Positions 1 to 8,767 of a DNA stretch of 64,000 nucleotides are shown in pieces. Made by a program: the position numbers and the translations under genes. The stretch comes from Fodinibacter sp963834965. GTDB taxonomy: Bacteria; Actinomycetota; Actinomycetes; Actinomycetales; Dermatophilaceae. The stretch spans positions 186,001 to 250,000 of the forward strand of contig CAWIEI010000033.1 of assembly GCA_963834965.1 (NCBI GenBank), written 5' to 3'. The notes below the pieces were generated by a model, which ran no database searches, was not told the DNA's origin, and saw only the letters and a list, made by a program, of their open reading frames with translations. The number at the start of each line of letters is the position of its first letter. Position 1 is the first letter of the stretch.

Positions 1-925
1 GGTCGACATCGATCTGGACGGCGCGCACCGCGGGTTCGTCCCCCTCGAAGGGAGGCAGGAACTGGGTGTAGGGAAAGTTGGAGCCGACGACGAGCAGCGT
101 GTCGCAGTCCATCATCAGCTCGTACGACGGCCTGGTGCCAAGGAGCCCGATGGACCCGGTGACCCAGACCTCCTCGTCGGAGAGGACGTCCTTGCCGAGC
201 AGCGCCTTCGCGACCCCTGCGCCGCGCAGCTCGGCCAGCTCGGCGACCTCCGCCGCGGCGGCGCGCGCGCCCTGCCCGACGAGTACCGCGAGCCTGCTGC
301 CCGAGTTCAGGACGTCGGCGGCGCGGCGCAGATCCTCGTCGGCCGGCACCGGCGCGGCGAACGTCTGGTCCAGGCTGGACGGCACCATCTTGAAGGCATG
401 CGACGGCGGCGTGTACTCCAGCTCCTGCACGTCACTGGGGATGATGACCGCGGTCACGGTGCGCTCGGCAGCGGCGATGCGCAGGGCGCGGTCGAGCACG
501 TTGGGCAGCTGCTCCGGAACCGTGACCATCTCGAGGTAGGCACCGGCGACGTCCTTGTACAGCGTCAGCAGGTCGACCTCCTGCTGGTAGGCGCCCCCCA
601 TCGCCGAGCGGGCGGTCTGGCCGACGATGGCCACCACGGGCACGTGGTCGAGCTTGGCGTCGTACAGCCCGTTCAGCAGGTGGATCGCGCCCGGGCCGCT
701 GGTTGCGGTGCAGACCCCGACCCGCCCGCTGAACTTGGCGTAGCCGCAGGCCTCGAAGGCGGCCATCTCCTCGTGGCGGGCCTGGATGAACCTCGGCTGG
801 TTCTCGGCCCGCTCCCAGGCGGCAAGCAGGCCGTTGATGCCGTCTCCGGCATACCCGAAGACCTGTTCGACGCCCCACTCGCGCAGGCGCTGCAGGACGT
901 GGTCGGCGACGTTCGGGGTGCTCAT
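1..925 (-). CDS. Thiamine-pyrophosphate enzyme, pyruvate oxidase/dehydrogenase (quinone)-like, 3' end outside window
   Basis: The frame opens at an ATG with AAGGAG five bases upstream, starts MSTPNVADHVLQRLREWGV and runs off the left edge, leaving about 308 residues. It shows the N-terminal PYR domain of TPP enzymes: FGYAGDGINGLL, the catalytic glutamate in ARHEEMAAFEACG (about residue 52), and TSGPGAIHLLNGLYDAK. A central domain follows (ADVLNSGSRLAVLVGQGAR). The family includes acetolactate synthase, pyruvate oxidase and PoxB; the start resembles PoxB-type proteins more than biosynthetic acetolactate synthase, but the diagnostic C-terminus is missing. It lies 40 bases after the FAD/Fe-S oxidoreductase gene and is probably the last gene of the same unit. 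A cytoplasmic or membrane-peripheral 2-oxoacid decarboxylating role is inferred. Confidence 0.85.
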   Translation of the reverse strand, partial: MSTPNVADHVLQRLREWGVEQVFGYAGDGINGLLAAWERAENQPRFIQARHEEMAAFEACGYAKFSGRVGVCTATSGPGAIHLLNGLYDAKLDHVPVVAIVGQTARSAMGGAYQQEVDLLTLYKDVAGAYLEMVTVPEQLPNVLDRALRIAAAERTVTAVIIPSDVQELEYTPPSHAFKMVPSSLDQTFAAPVPADEDLRRAADVLNSGSRLAVLVGQGARAAAAEVAELAELRGAGVAKALLGKDVLSDEEVWVTGSIGLLGTRPSYELMMDCDTLLVVGSNFPYTQFLPPFEGDEPAVRAVQIDVD

Positions 926-965
926 CAGTTCTCCTTCTGGGTCGTGATCCGTGGTATCCGGACGG

Positions 966-3947
966 TCATCGCGCCACCGCGCGCCCTGGTGCGTGGCGGC
1001 GCCTGAATACACTGCGGCGCGGCGGAACCGGCCGGTGCTCGAGCCCCGCGGCGAGCACCTCGGCGAGGTGGACGGCGCGTCGGCCGGTGTCGCACTGCTC
1101 GATCTGCGTGCGGCAGCTGAACCCGTCGGCCATGACGACGGTGTCGTCGGGGGCCGCACGGACGGCGGGCAGGAGGACTCGCTCACCGGCGGCCCGAGAG
1201 ACCGCGTAGTGCCCAGCCTCGAAGCCGAAGTTCCCAGCGAGCCCGCAACAGCCTGACCGCAGCCGCTCGGCATCGATCCCCCCCGCCGTCATCAGTGCGT
1301 CGTCGACGTCCGTGCCGAGCACGGCGTGCTGGTGACAGTGGGTCTGCACGATTGCGTCGACGTCGAGCTTCGGGGGCGTCCAGCCCGGGGCGCGCTCGGC
1401 AAGGAGCTCGGCCAGGGTACGGGTCTGCATCGAGAGCCGGCGCATGTCCTCGTCCCCCGGCAGGAGCTCCGGCCCGTCGGAGCGGAACACCGCAGTGCAC
1501 GACGGCTCCAGCCCGAGGACCGGGACGCCGGCCCGGATGTCGTCGCGCAGCACGCGCAGGGTGCGCCGCAGCACCTTCTGGGCGACGTCGAGCTGCCCCG
1601 TCGAGATCCAGGTGAGCCCGCAGCACAGCGGCTCGGTCGGTACCCGCACCTCGAAACCGGCATCCTCCAGCACCAGCACCGCCGACCGCGCGATGCCCGG
1701 GTCGAAGGCGTTGGTGAAGGTGTCGGGCCACAGCAGGACCGGTCCGCGTGACCCCGCCGCCGGGGGCCGGCTCCACGCGGGGCGGCGCCGCCACGACCGG
1801 ACGAACGGGTCACGGTCGAACTGCGGGATGGCGCGCTCGGGGGCGATGCCCCCCACGCGCTTGAGCAGCCCAGCGGCCCGGGGGCGACTCGTCACGGCGT
1901 TGACCGCCCTCGGCGCCAGACCGGCCAGCCGCGCCCACACCGGCAGCCACCCCATCGAGTAGTGCGCGAGCGGGCGTACCCGGTGCTCGTAGTGGTGCGC
2001 GAGGAACTCGGCCTTGTACGTGGCCATGTCGACGCCGACGGGGCAGTCGGACTTGCAGCCCTTGCAGGCCAGGCACAGGTCGAGCGCCTCGCGCACGTCC
2101 GTGGAGCGCCACCCGTCGGTGATCGTGGTGCCCCGCACCATCTCGAAGAGCAGCCGGGCGCGGCCGCGGGTGGAGTGCTCCTCCTCCCGGGTGACCATGT
2201 ACGACGGGCACATGACCTGGTCGTCGCTGACCGAGTTGCGGCAGCTGCCCACCCCCACGCACCGGAGGGCGGCCTTCGAGAAGCTCCCGTGGTCCTCGGG
2301 GTAGCCGAACCAGGTCTCGCGTTCCTCCGGCGCGTAGTCCGGCCCGAGCCTGAGGTCGCGGTCGAGCGGCCGGGGCGCGACGACCTTGCCGGGGTTCATC
2401 CGGTCGTGCGGGTCGAACAGCGCCTTCACCTGGCCGAAGAGGGCGACGACCTCCTCCCCGAACATCCGGGTCAGCAGCTCCCCACGCGCCTGGCCGTCGC
2501 CGTGCTCCCCCGAGAGCGACCCGCCGTACGAGGTGACCAGGTCGGCGGCCCGCTCGGCGAAGGCCCGGTAGTGGGCGAGGCCGTCGACGGTGCGCAGCTC
2601 GAAGGGGATCCGCACATGCACGCACGCCTGCCCGAAGTGCCCGTAGAGCGCCGTCTCGTCCCGGGCGTAGCCGAACTCGTCGAGCAGCGTCCGCAGCTCG
2701 CGCAGGTAGTCGCCGAGCCGGTCGGGCGGCACGGCGGAGTCCTCCCACCCGGGCCAGTTGTCGTGCGCGCCGATGGGGTGGGCCGTGGCACCGAGGCCGG
2801 CCTCGCGGACCTCGATGAGCCGGTCCTCCTTGGCGGGGTCTTCGATCAGCTTGTGTGCCGGCTCATGCTCGTGGCCCTTCAGGTCGTCGAGCAGCGCGTT
2901 GGCCTTGGCGTCCGCTTCCTCCTGGCTGTCCCCGGCGAACTGGATCATCAGCCAGCCGCTGCCCGACGGCATCTCCCGGATCGCCTCCCCGGCCAGCCCG
3001 GCCTGCTGCTCGAGCTGCATCAGGACGTGGTCAAGACCCTCGAGGAGCCACGGCTCGTGACCGAGGATGGTCGGCACGGCATCTCCGGCATCACCGACGT
3101 GGGGGTAGCCGAGCACGACCATCGACCTCGCCTTCGGCACCTCGACGAGGACGAGCTCGGCGTGCAGCACCGTGACCAGCGTGCCCTCGGAGCCGACGAG
3201 TGCCCGGGCCAGGTCGAAGTGGTTCTCGGGCAGCAGCGAGTCGAGGTTGTAGCCAGAGACCCGCCGCGGGATCTTCGGGTAGCGGGTCCGGATCAGCTCG
3301 AGGTTGTCGTCACGCAAGGCCCGCAGCGAGCGGTAGATCTCGGCCCGCCGGCCGCCCTCCGCGACGATCCGCTCGTACTCCTTCGTGCTGGTCGGGCCGA
3401 CCCACATGCGCAGCCCGTCGTGGGTGAGCACCTCCAGGCGGGTGACGTTGTCGACGGTCTTGCCGTAGGCCTGCGCGGTGGACCCGCACGAGTTGTTGCC
3501 GACCATCCCACCGATCGTGCAGGTGCGGTGGGTGGCCGGGCGCGGACCGAACATCAGGCCGTGGTCGGCCAGCGCCCGGTTCAGGTCGTCGAGCGCGATG
3601 CCGGGCTGCACGACGCACCGGCGCGCGGCGGCATCCACCGAGACGACGGAGTTGCAGTACTTCGTCCAGTCGAGGACGACGCCCGCATTGGTGGTCTGCC
3701 CCGCCAGGCTCGTGCCGCCGCCGCGGGAGGTGAGCGGCACCCCGTACTCCCGGCACACCCCAACCGCGGCGACAGCGTCGTCGACACTGGCGGGGACGAC
3801 CACCCCGGCCGGGACCTGCCGGTAGTTGGAGGAGTCCATCGCGTAGGCAGCGCGGCTGCCCAGGTCGAAACGCACCTCCCCATGCAGTTGGGCTCTCAGT
3901 GCCGACTCGAGCGACGGCGCGATCCTCAGGTCAACAGTGGTGGTCAC
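966..3947 (-). CDS. FAD-linked oxidase with C-terminal Fe-S/CCG domains (D-lactate / D-2-hydroxyacid dehydrogenase-like)
   Basis: 993 residues. The N-terminal half is an FAD_binding_4 domain (VPLTSRGGGTSLAGQTTNAG near residue 75, NNSCG near 150) followed by the FAD-oxidase C domain (SGEHGDGQARGELL, about 480). The C-terminal half carries a ferredoxin-type cluster site (CLACKGCKSDCPVG, about 625-640) and cysteine-rich CCG repeats (EPLCCGLTW, RSGCCGLAGNFG). This one-polypeptide layout matches Dld-II/YdiJ-type dehydrogenases that oxidise D-2-hydroxyacids and pass electrons to the respiratory chain; the substrate is not evident. It begins 9 bases after the GH15 stop and precedes the TPP enzyme, so a lactate-to-pyruvate-to-acetate flow is a reasonable inference. 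Confidence 0.9.
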   Translation of the reverse strand: MTTTVDLRIAPSLESALRAQLHGEVRFDLGSRAAYAMDSSNYRQVPAGVVVPASVDDAVAAVGVCREYGVPLTSRGGGTSLAGQTTNAGVVLDWTKYCNSVVSVDAAARRCVVQPGIALDDLNRALADHGLMFGPRPATHRTCTIGGMVGNNSCGSTAQAYGKTVDNVTRLEVLTHDGLRMWVGPTSTKEYERIVAEGGRRAEIYRSLRALRDDNLELIRTRYPKIPRRVSGYNLDSLLPENHFDLARALVGSEGTLVTVLHAELVLVEVPKARSMVVLGYPHVGDAGDAVPTILGHEPWLLEGLDHVLMQLEQQAGLAGEAIREMPSGSGWLMIQFAGDSQEEADAKANALLDDLKGHEHEPAHKLIEDPAKEDRLIEVREAGLGATAHPIGAHDNWPGWEDSAVPPDRLGDYLRELRTLLDEFGYARDETALYGHFGQACVHVRIPFELRTVDGLAHYRAFAERAADLVTSYGGSLSGEHGDGQARGELLTRMFGEEVVALFGQVKALFDPHDRMNPGKVVAPRPLDRDLRLGPDYAPEERETWFGYPEDHGSFSKAALRCVGVGSCRNSVSDDQVMCPSYMVTREEEHSTRGRARLLFEMVRGTTITDGWRSTDVREALDLCLACKGCKSDCPVGVDMATYKAEFLAHHYEHRVRPLAHYSMGWLPVWARLAGLAPRAVNAVTSRPRAAGLLKRVGGIAPERAIPQFDRDPFVRSWRRRPAWSRPPAAGSRGPVLLWPDTFTNAFDPGIARSAVLVLEDAGFEVRVPTEPLCCGLTWISTGQLDVAQKVLRRTLRVLRDDIRAGVPVLGLEPSCTAVFRSDGPELLPGDEDMRRLSMQTRTLAELLAERAPGWTPPKLDVDAIVQTHCHQHAVLGTDVDDALMTAGGIDAERLRSGCCGLAGNFGFEAGHYAVSRAAGERVLLPAVRAAPDDTVVMADGFSCRTQIEQCDTGRRAVHLAEVLAAGLEHRPVPPRRSVFRRRHAPGRAVAR

Positions 3948-3956
3948 GGATCCTCC

Positions 3957-5732
3957 TCAGGCGGCGGTCATACCTCGGTCGGTGGTGGACAGCCGCTGCG
4001 CGCACTCCAGCAGCAGTGCGTGGACGAAGCCCTGGGGCAGGTTGCCGCGCAGCTGCCGCTGGCGGACGTCGAACTCCTCCGACAGCAGGCCGGGCGGGCC
4101 GCAGGCGGCGCGTTGTCTCTCGAACCAGCGGAAGGCCTCGACCGTGTCGCCGGCGGCCAGGTTCGCCAGGCACATCGCGAACCCGCACAGCAGGAAGGCT
4201 CCCTCGGCCGTGCCGAGCGGGGCACCCGGGGTGGCGTAGCGGTAGACGTAACCGTCCTCGACGAGCTCGCGGCCCACCGCCTCGAGGGTCGCCACGCTGC
4301 GCGGGTCGGTGGGTGACAGGGCCCCACGCACGGGAGGCAGCAGTAACGCCGCGTCGACCCCGTCGATGCCGGCAGCCCGGCGCCAGGAGCCATCGGCGGC
4401 CAGGGCCCGGTGCGAGGTCTCGGCCAGGATGGTGTCGGCCAGGGTCACGGCACGCACGGCGTCGCAGGAGGCGATGTGCGCCGCAGCCGACTTCAGGCCG
4501 GCGACGCAGGCCAGCCGAGAGTGGGTCCACCAGGCGTCGTCGAGTTCCCAGACCCCGGCATCCGGCACGTCCCAGCGCTGCTCGACCAGCTCCACGAGCT
4601 GAGCGACCGCCGTGACGTCGTCGGACGTGAGGTGGTCGTGCCGCGCGGACGTGGCATAGAGGCCGAGCAGCTCACCGTAGGTGTCGAGCTGGAGCTGACC
4701 CCTGACCCAGTTGCCGGTGACGACCCGGCCGCCGGGGTAGCCAGGTAGGTCGAGGTGCTTCTCGTGCGGAAGGGAGCGACCGTCGATGCGGTAGGCGGGA
4801 GCGAGGTCCGGGCCGTGCTCGAGGATCCGGGCGGTGCTCACCGCCACCGCCTGGTCGAGCAGCGGGTCGGGCCGCTCCACGCCCACGGCCAGCCCCGCAT
4901 AGGCCTGGTCGCGCATCCACACATAGCGGTAGTCGTAGTTGCGTCCGGCGTCGGCCCGCTCGGGCATCCCGAGGGTGGCCGCAGCAACCATCCCGCCGTC
5001 CGGGCAGGTCAGCCCGCGCAGGACGGCGTATGCGTGCCGGGCGTCCCGGGGGGCCGCGGAGGACTCGAAGTCCGGCACGCTGCTCGCCCAGTAGTCCGCG
5101 GTGGCCTGCCACAACCGCTCCGCGTCGGGCAGCGACGGCAGAGCACGGTCGCTGATCTCGAGGACCAGGTCGTGGCGGCTGCCCTCGGGAACCTGCAGCT
5201 GCAACCGCAGCACACCGTCGGCATCCACCACCGCATCGGAAGCCCCGGTCCACCGGATGCGGCGGGACCGGGAGTCGAGCACCCAGGCCCCGCCCTCATC
5301 GCGGCGCAGCTCGCACGCATCGCGTCCCTGTCCACGCGCGACCTGCAGCACCACCTCGACGTTGCAGGACCGGTCGACCGGCTCCACCCGCCGCAGCAGC
5401 ACCAGCCGATGGGGGTCCGAGGGGCAGGCCAGCGCCTCCCGACACTCCACGCGTGCCCCGGTCGTCGTCCACCGGCTGCGCCAGATCAGGGTCCCCGGCT
5501 CGTAGTACCCGCCCCAGACGAAGGGCTCCTGCGGGGTCACGGCGTACAGACCGTGGCCTCCGACGAGCGCGGCGAAGGCCGGCGCGCTGTCCCACACCGG
5601 TGCGCACAGCCACCCCAGGTCACCGCGCGGGCCGATCAGGGCGCCGCGGTACCCGTCGCCGAGGAAGGCGTACTCCCTCAGCACCTGGGGCGAGAAGAAC
5701 CCACGCGGGTCTGCCCCCGCGACAGTACTCAC
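3957..5732 (-). CDS. Glycoside hydrolase family 15 protein (glucoamylase/trehalase-like)
   Basis: 591 residues beginning MSTVAGADPRGFFSPQVLREYAFLGDG (given here only in part; see 5732 leftward). The N-terminus has the family's LGDGYRGALIGPRGDLGWLC stretch. The (alpha/alpha)6 barrel carries GRNYDYRYVWMRD near residue 270, the substrate-binding motif of bacterial GH15 proteins, and LLSEEFD near the C-terminus, where the second acidic catalytic residue usually lies. There is no signal peptide, so it should act in the cytoplasm on alpha-glucans or trehalose. The ATG overlaps the stop of the upstream membrane protein by four bases (ATGA), which implies coupled translation. Confidence 0.9.
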   Translation of the reverse strand: MSTVAGADPRGFFSPQVLREYAFLGDGYRGALIGPRGDLGWLCAPVWDSAPAFAALVGGHGLYAVTPQEPFVWGGYYEPGTLIWRSRWTTTGARVECREALACPSDPHRLVLLRRVEPVDRSCNVEVVLQVARGQGRDACELRRDEGGAWVLDSRSRRIRWTGASDAVVDADGVLRLQLQVPEGSRHDLVLEISDRALPSLPDAERLWQATADYWASSVPDFESSAAPRDARHAYAVLRGLTCPDGGMVAAATLGMPERADAGRNYDYRYVWMRDQAYAGLAVGVERPDPLLDQAVAVSTARILEHGPDLAPAYRIDGRSLPHEKHLDLPGYPGGRVVTGNWVRGQLQLDTYGELLGLYATSARHDHLTSDDVTAVAQLVELVEQRWDVPDAGVWELDDAWWTHSRLACVAGLKSAAAHIASCDAVRAVTLADTILAETSHRALAADGSWRRAAGIDGVDAALLLPPVRGALSPTDPRSVATLEAVGRELVEDGYVYRYATPGAPLGTAEGAFLLCGFAMCLANLAAGDTVEAFRWFERQRAACGPPGLLSEEFDVRQRQLRGNLPQGFVHALLLECAQRLSTTDRGMTAA

Positions 5733-6097
5733 GACCTCTCGCCCCCAGGTGGACGACGGGTCGTCAGCGTCAGTCCGGCGCTGGCCAGGGCTACCGCGGC
5801 CGTCAGGGCCGCCGGGCGACGTCGCCGTTCGTCCAGGACGGCCACCGGCAGCATCGTCAGGACGTGCAGCAGGTCGACCACCACGAGGGCAGCCCGCATC
5901 CGGTTCGGCACGAGCACCTGCACCGTTCCCTGCGCCAGATGCCGCACCCCCAGCACGCGTACGGCCAGCAGGTCGACGTCAGTTGGCGGCCCCCCGGCGA
6001 CAGCGCACCACCCAAGCCGCCCGCGAGCCAGTAGCGCGATACCCCAGGTGACGCCCAGCGTGCCGGGGGCCCGAACCGGCCAGGTCGCAGCAGTCAT
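5729..6097 (-). CDS. Small uncharacterised membrane protein in the SDR-GH15 operon
   Basis: 122 residues starting MTAATWPVRAPGTLG. The start was chosen because its ATG overlaps the stop of the SDR gene as ATGA, and its own stop overlaps the GH15 start in the same way; a longer in-frame extension to 6274 is just antisense-like Arg-rich sequence over the SDR gene. Two or three hydrophobic segments are visible (about residues 43-60, 68-90 and 95-113), separated by a basic loop (DERRRRP). I do not recognise the family. Its fixed place between SDR and GH15 genes suggests a shared membrane-associated role. Confidence 0.75.
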   Translation of the reverse strand: MTAATWPVRAPGTLGVTWGIALLARGRLGWCAVAGGPPTDVDLLAVRVLGVRHLAQGTVQVLVPNRMRAALVVVDLLHVLTMLPVAVLDERRRRPAALTAAVALASAGLTLTTRRPPGGERS

Positions 6098-7107
6098 CGG
6101 CGTCGGGCCGAGGCCCACACGGCGGCGGTAAGGGCGGCAGCCGCAGCGCCGGCCAGGGCTGCCTTGGGGTAGTGGTGGGCGATCACCTGCTGGACGCTCT
6201 CGGCGCGGGACTTGCGGTCGAACTCGCCGTGGGCGCCGAAGTCGTGCCCCTCGCGCCCGTCGGCGGGCTCCCACAGGTTGACCGGCTGGTCGGCCGAACG
6301 CTTCTCCCCGGTCTGCTGGGCGCTGAACCCGGTGCGCGCCAGGTAGCGGTCGAGCAGCCCAGGAGCGACGGCGTTGGCCACCAACGTTCCGACGGTCGAG
6401 GCACCCACCCAGTACTCCCGGCGCCCGGGATGCTCGGCGGCGTACACCACCGCCCGGGCGGCGACCTCGGGCTGGTAGATCGGCGGCACCGGCTGTGCGT
6501 GCCGGGGCAGCCGCGACAGCACCCAGGAGAACTGCGGGGTATTGACCGCCGGCATCTGCACCATCGTCACCTTGACGCCGCTGTCGTCGTGCAGCAGCTC
6601 GCAGCGCAGCGCCTCGTGGAAGCCCTGGATGGCGTGCTTCGCACCGCAGTACGCGGTCTGCAGCGGGATGCCGCGGTAGGCCAGGGCCGAGCCCACCTGG
6701 ACGATCGTGCCGCGGTCCCGCTCACGCATGCGCCGCAGCACCGCCATCGTCGCGTACACGTACCCCAGGTAGCTGACCTCCGTCACCCGCCGGTACTCCT
6801 GCGGCGAGATGTCGTCGAACCGGGCGAACACCGACGTGAACGCCACGTTCACCCACACGTCGATCGGGCCGAGCTCGTCCTCCACCCGCGCCACCGCCGC
6901 CTCCACGGCATCCGGGTCGGCCACATCCGTGGGAATAGCCAGCACCCGGTCCGCGCCCAGCTCCAGGGCCCGGCGCTCCGCTGCAGCCAGACCGCTCTCC
7001 CCGCGGGCGAGCAACGCAAGGCGGTCGCCCTGCCGGGCGAACTCCTCGGCACTGGCCCGTCCAATTCCCCCACTCGCGCCGGTGACCACGGTGACTCGCG
7101 GTGCCAT
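6094..7107 (-). CDS. Short-chain dehydrogenase/reductase with C-terminal membrane tail
   Basis: 337 residues. The Rossmann cofactor motif TGASGGIG is at about residues 9-16, NVAFTSV stands where classical SDRs have NAG, and the catalytic YxxxK is YCGAK (about 152). An extra C-terminal segment after residue 260 ends in a hydrophobic stretch (AALAGAAAAALTAAVWA) and a basic tail (SARRR), which suggests a tail anchor. The family uses NAD(P)H; the substrate is unknown. It is the first gene of the leftward five-gene unit and is divergent from a MarR regulator 113 bases away, which is the likely controller. Confidence 0.88.
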   Translation of the reverse strand: MAPRVTVVTGASGGIGRASAEEFARQGDRLALLARGESGLAAAERRALELGADRVLAIPTDVADPDAVEAAVARVEDELGPIDVWVNVAFTSVFARFDDISPQEYRRVTEVSYLGYVYATMAVLRRMRERDRGTIVQVGSALAYRGIPLQTAYCGAKHAIQGFHEALRCELLHDDSGVKVTMVQMPAVNTPQFSWVLSRLPRHAQPVPPIYQPEVAARAVVYAAEHPGRREYWVGASTVGTLVANAVAPGLLDRYLARTGFSAQQTGEKRSADQPVNLWEPADGREGHDFGAHGEFDRKSRAESVQQVIAHHYPKAALAGAAAAALTAAVWASARRR

Positions 7108-7129
7108 CTCGAACCCATCCTTCCCCTAG

Positions 7130-7190
7130 GCGGCTGATATCAAGTCATTGTAGGATCGCAACCATTGCGTTTGGGCAACTACTCCATGGC
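7130..7190. promoter_or_regulatory. Shared SDR/MarR intergenic region with candidate operators
   Basis: The 113-base gap between the divergent SDR and MarR genes holds a perfect 8-base palindrome TGATATCA (7135-7142), a TAGGAT box at 7151-7156 oriented toward marR, and TTGCGTTTGGGCAA, an inverted TTGC/GCAA pair, just downstream. MarR proteins usually bind imperfect palindromes in their own divergent promoter. Which element is used here is a guess. Confidence 0.35.
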
Positions 7191-7220
7191 AAATGTCGCA
7201 CGCACAGCAAGGGACTGACG

Positions 7221-7700
7221 ATGGCTGGCAGCACAAGGGCACGCACCGTGTCCGACCACGACCTTTCCGTGGCCCTGCGGGCCTCGCGCGCCTTCTCGGC
7301 CCTCGTCGCCGCGTCCGTCGCCCACGCCGAGGGCGTCGTCACCGCACCCCAGCTGCGGGCGCTGGTCCTCGTTGCGACCCGCCCCGACGTCGACGGGGCC
7401 ACCATCGCCGCGGCCCTCGACATCCACCCGTCAGGCTCCACCCGGCTGTGCGACCGGCTCGTCGCCGCAGGGCTGCTCGACCGGGCCACCTCCGCCACCG
7501 ACCGTCGCCGGCTGGTGCTCACCCTCACCGACGCCGGGGTCGACCTCGTCGACTCCGTGATGGACCACCGGCGCGCCGCCCTGGAACGCATCCTGCAGCG
7601 GATGGCCCCCGACGATGTGCAGGCACTGACCGCCGCACTGGCCGCGTTCTCCGACGCCGCCGAAGAGCCCGCGGCAGGGCTCGCCGCAGCCCCGTGGTAA
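7221..7700 (+). CDS. MarR-family transcriptional regulator
   Basis: 159 residues from ATG 7221 (MAGSTRARTVSDHDL); a 40-residue upstream extension exists but reads through the promoter region. The winged helix is clear: VTAPQLRALVLVATRPDV, then TIAAALDIHPSGSTRLCDRLVAAGLLDR as the recognition helix and wing (TDRRRLVLTLTDAG). The C-terminal helix would form the dimer interface. MarR proteins are ligand-released repressors. Divergent placement points to the SDR-membrane-GH15-FAD-TPP unit as its target, which is inference. Confidence 0.88.
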   Translation: MAGSTRARTVSDHDLSVALRASRAFSALVAASVAHAEGVVTAPQLRALVLVATRPDVDGATIAAALDIHPSGSTRLCDRLVAAGLLDRATSATDRRRLVLTLTDAGVDLVDSVMDHRRAALERILQRMAPDDVQALTAALAAFSDAAEEPAAGLAAAPW

Positions 7701-7730
7701 CCCGTGCCCCTGCCACACGTCGATGCGCGA

Positions 7731-8024
7731 TCAGGTGATGCCATACGGCTTCGACGTGGTGCGGGGCGCCGGCACGTCGACCTCCTCGACCGTCCGCGCA
7801 GAGATGACGTAGGGCTCCCCCCGCACGATGCCGGTGGCCACCGCCTCCACCCACGGCGCCGGCATGGCCGGCAGTCCGTAGTCGGCGATGCGTCGCTCGA
7901 GCTCGCGGGCCGCAAGTTCGGCGTCCCAGCCGCGCGGGTTTCGCACCATCGCGTCGATGATCCTCTGGAGCACTCGTTCCCGGCGGCCACGCTCGACGAA
8001 CACTTCTTCTCCGTTGGTGCTCAC
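7731..8024 (-). CDS. Uncharacterised 97-residue protein
   Basis: It begins at a GTG preceded by a strong AGGAGGAG with an eight-base spacer. The product (MSTNGEEVFVERGRRERVL...) is soluble, rich in charged residues, with an amphipathic helix (ELAARELERRIADYGL) and no signal peptide or membrane segment. I do not recognise a family. The start overlaps the end of another leftward frame (TAGTG junction, see 8025-8767), so it may be the second gene of a small unit. Convergent with marR. Confidence 0.55.
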   Translation of the reverse strand: MSTNGEEVFVERGRRERVLQRIIDAMVRNPRGWDAELAARELERRIADYGLPAMPAPWVEAVATGIVRGEPYVISARTVEEVDVPAPRTTSKPYGIT

Positions 8025-8767
8025 TACGGCAACTCCTCCTCAGAACAGTCCTGATGTGTCGCGGCTCCGACCGGCACGGTCCGTGTGCGTCCCGCACCCC
8101 CAGCCCCCGTCACTACGTCCTGCGTGACCGGGCGGGTGTCGGCCCCCTCCATCGCGACCGTCACTGCGATCTGATGCCCCATCGCGTTGACCGCCTGACC
8201 TGTGAGAACGCCTCGTGCGCCTCGCGACAGGGCGACGACGACAGGGTCTCGAGCTCGATGCTCGCGTTGCACCTGCCGACAAGATCGGCGGGTCGTCGTT
8301 GGCAGCCACACGCGAGGTCGAAGGCCATCCGGCTCGTCCTTCCCGTCTGGTTCCGGTTCGTCGACCGGATGTGACAGTGCCAGCCTCGTGCGGCGAGATG
8401 ACACTCGGGCTGCGGAGCTGTTGCAATGTGATGAGCGGACGGCGATGTGTCGAGATGTCTCGCCGCCCCAACGCTTCGGGGGCGGCGGTCAGGCCGCCGG
8501 CGTGTCTTCTGGGTGCCCGTGCGGCAGCGAGCGGTATTGAGCTCGCGCCGTCCGAGACGGACAGCCGCGCCTTCGTCGCGCTGACGACGAGTGTCTACCG
8601 AACGCTCGATGGAGAACCGCGTCTGGCCCCGCACCAGCTGACCAGTATCACTCCTGATCGCGGCACTGGTCAGCCCGCCTTCGATGCGAGCGGTCGCGAA
8701 CAGCCGCCCCGACACCCAGAGACCCGGCCAGGGCTACGAATCTGGCGGGTTGCGACTGGCCGCGGCA
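8025..8767. other. 743-base stretch without a convincing gene
   Basis: No recognisable domain in any frame. The only mildly protein-like piece is leftward, ending at 8024: about 70 residues containing VVVALSRGARGVLTGQAVNAM and GHQIAVTVAMEG, whose stop TAG abuts the GTG of the 97-residue gene. Upstream of that piece the frame turns Arg-rich and unconvincing. Base composition is slightly less GC-rich than the core genes, as in the rest of 8-17 kb. It may be decayed coding DNA. Confidence 0.4.

Noticed and set aside
1962..4316. A long rightward frame over the FAD/Fe-S oxidoreductase
   Set aside because: It covers a gene with clear cofactor motifs on the other strand and shows no domain itself.
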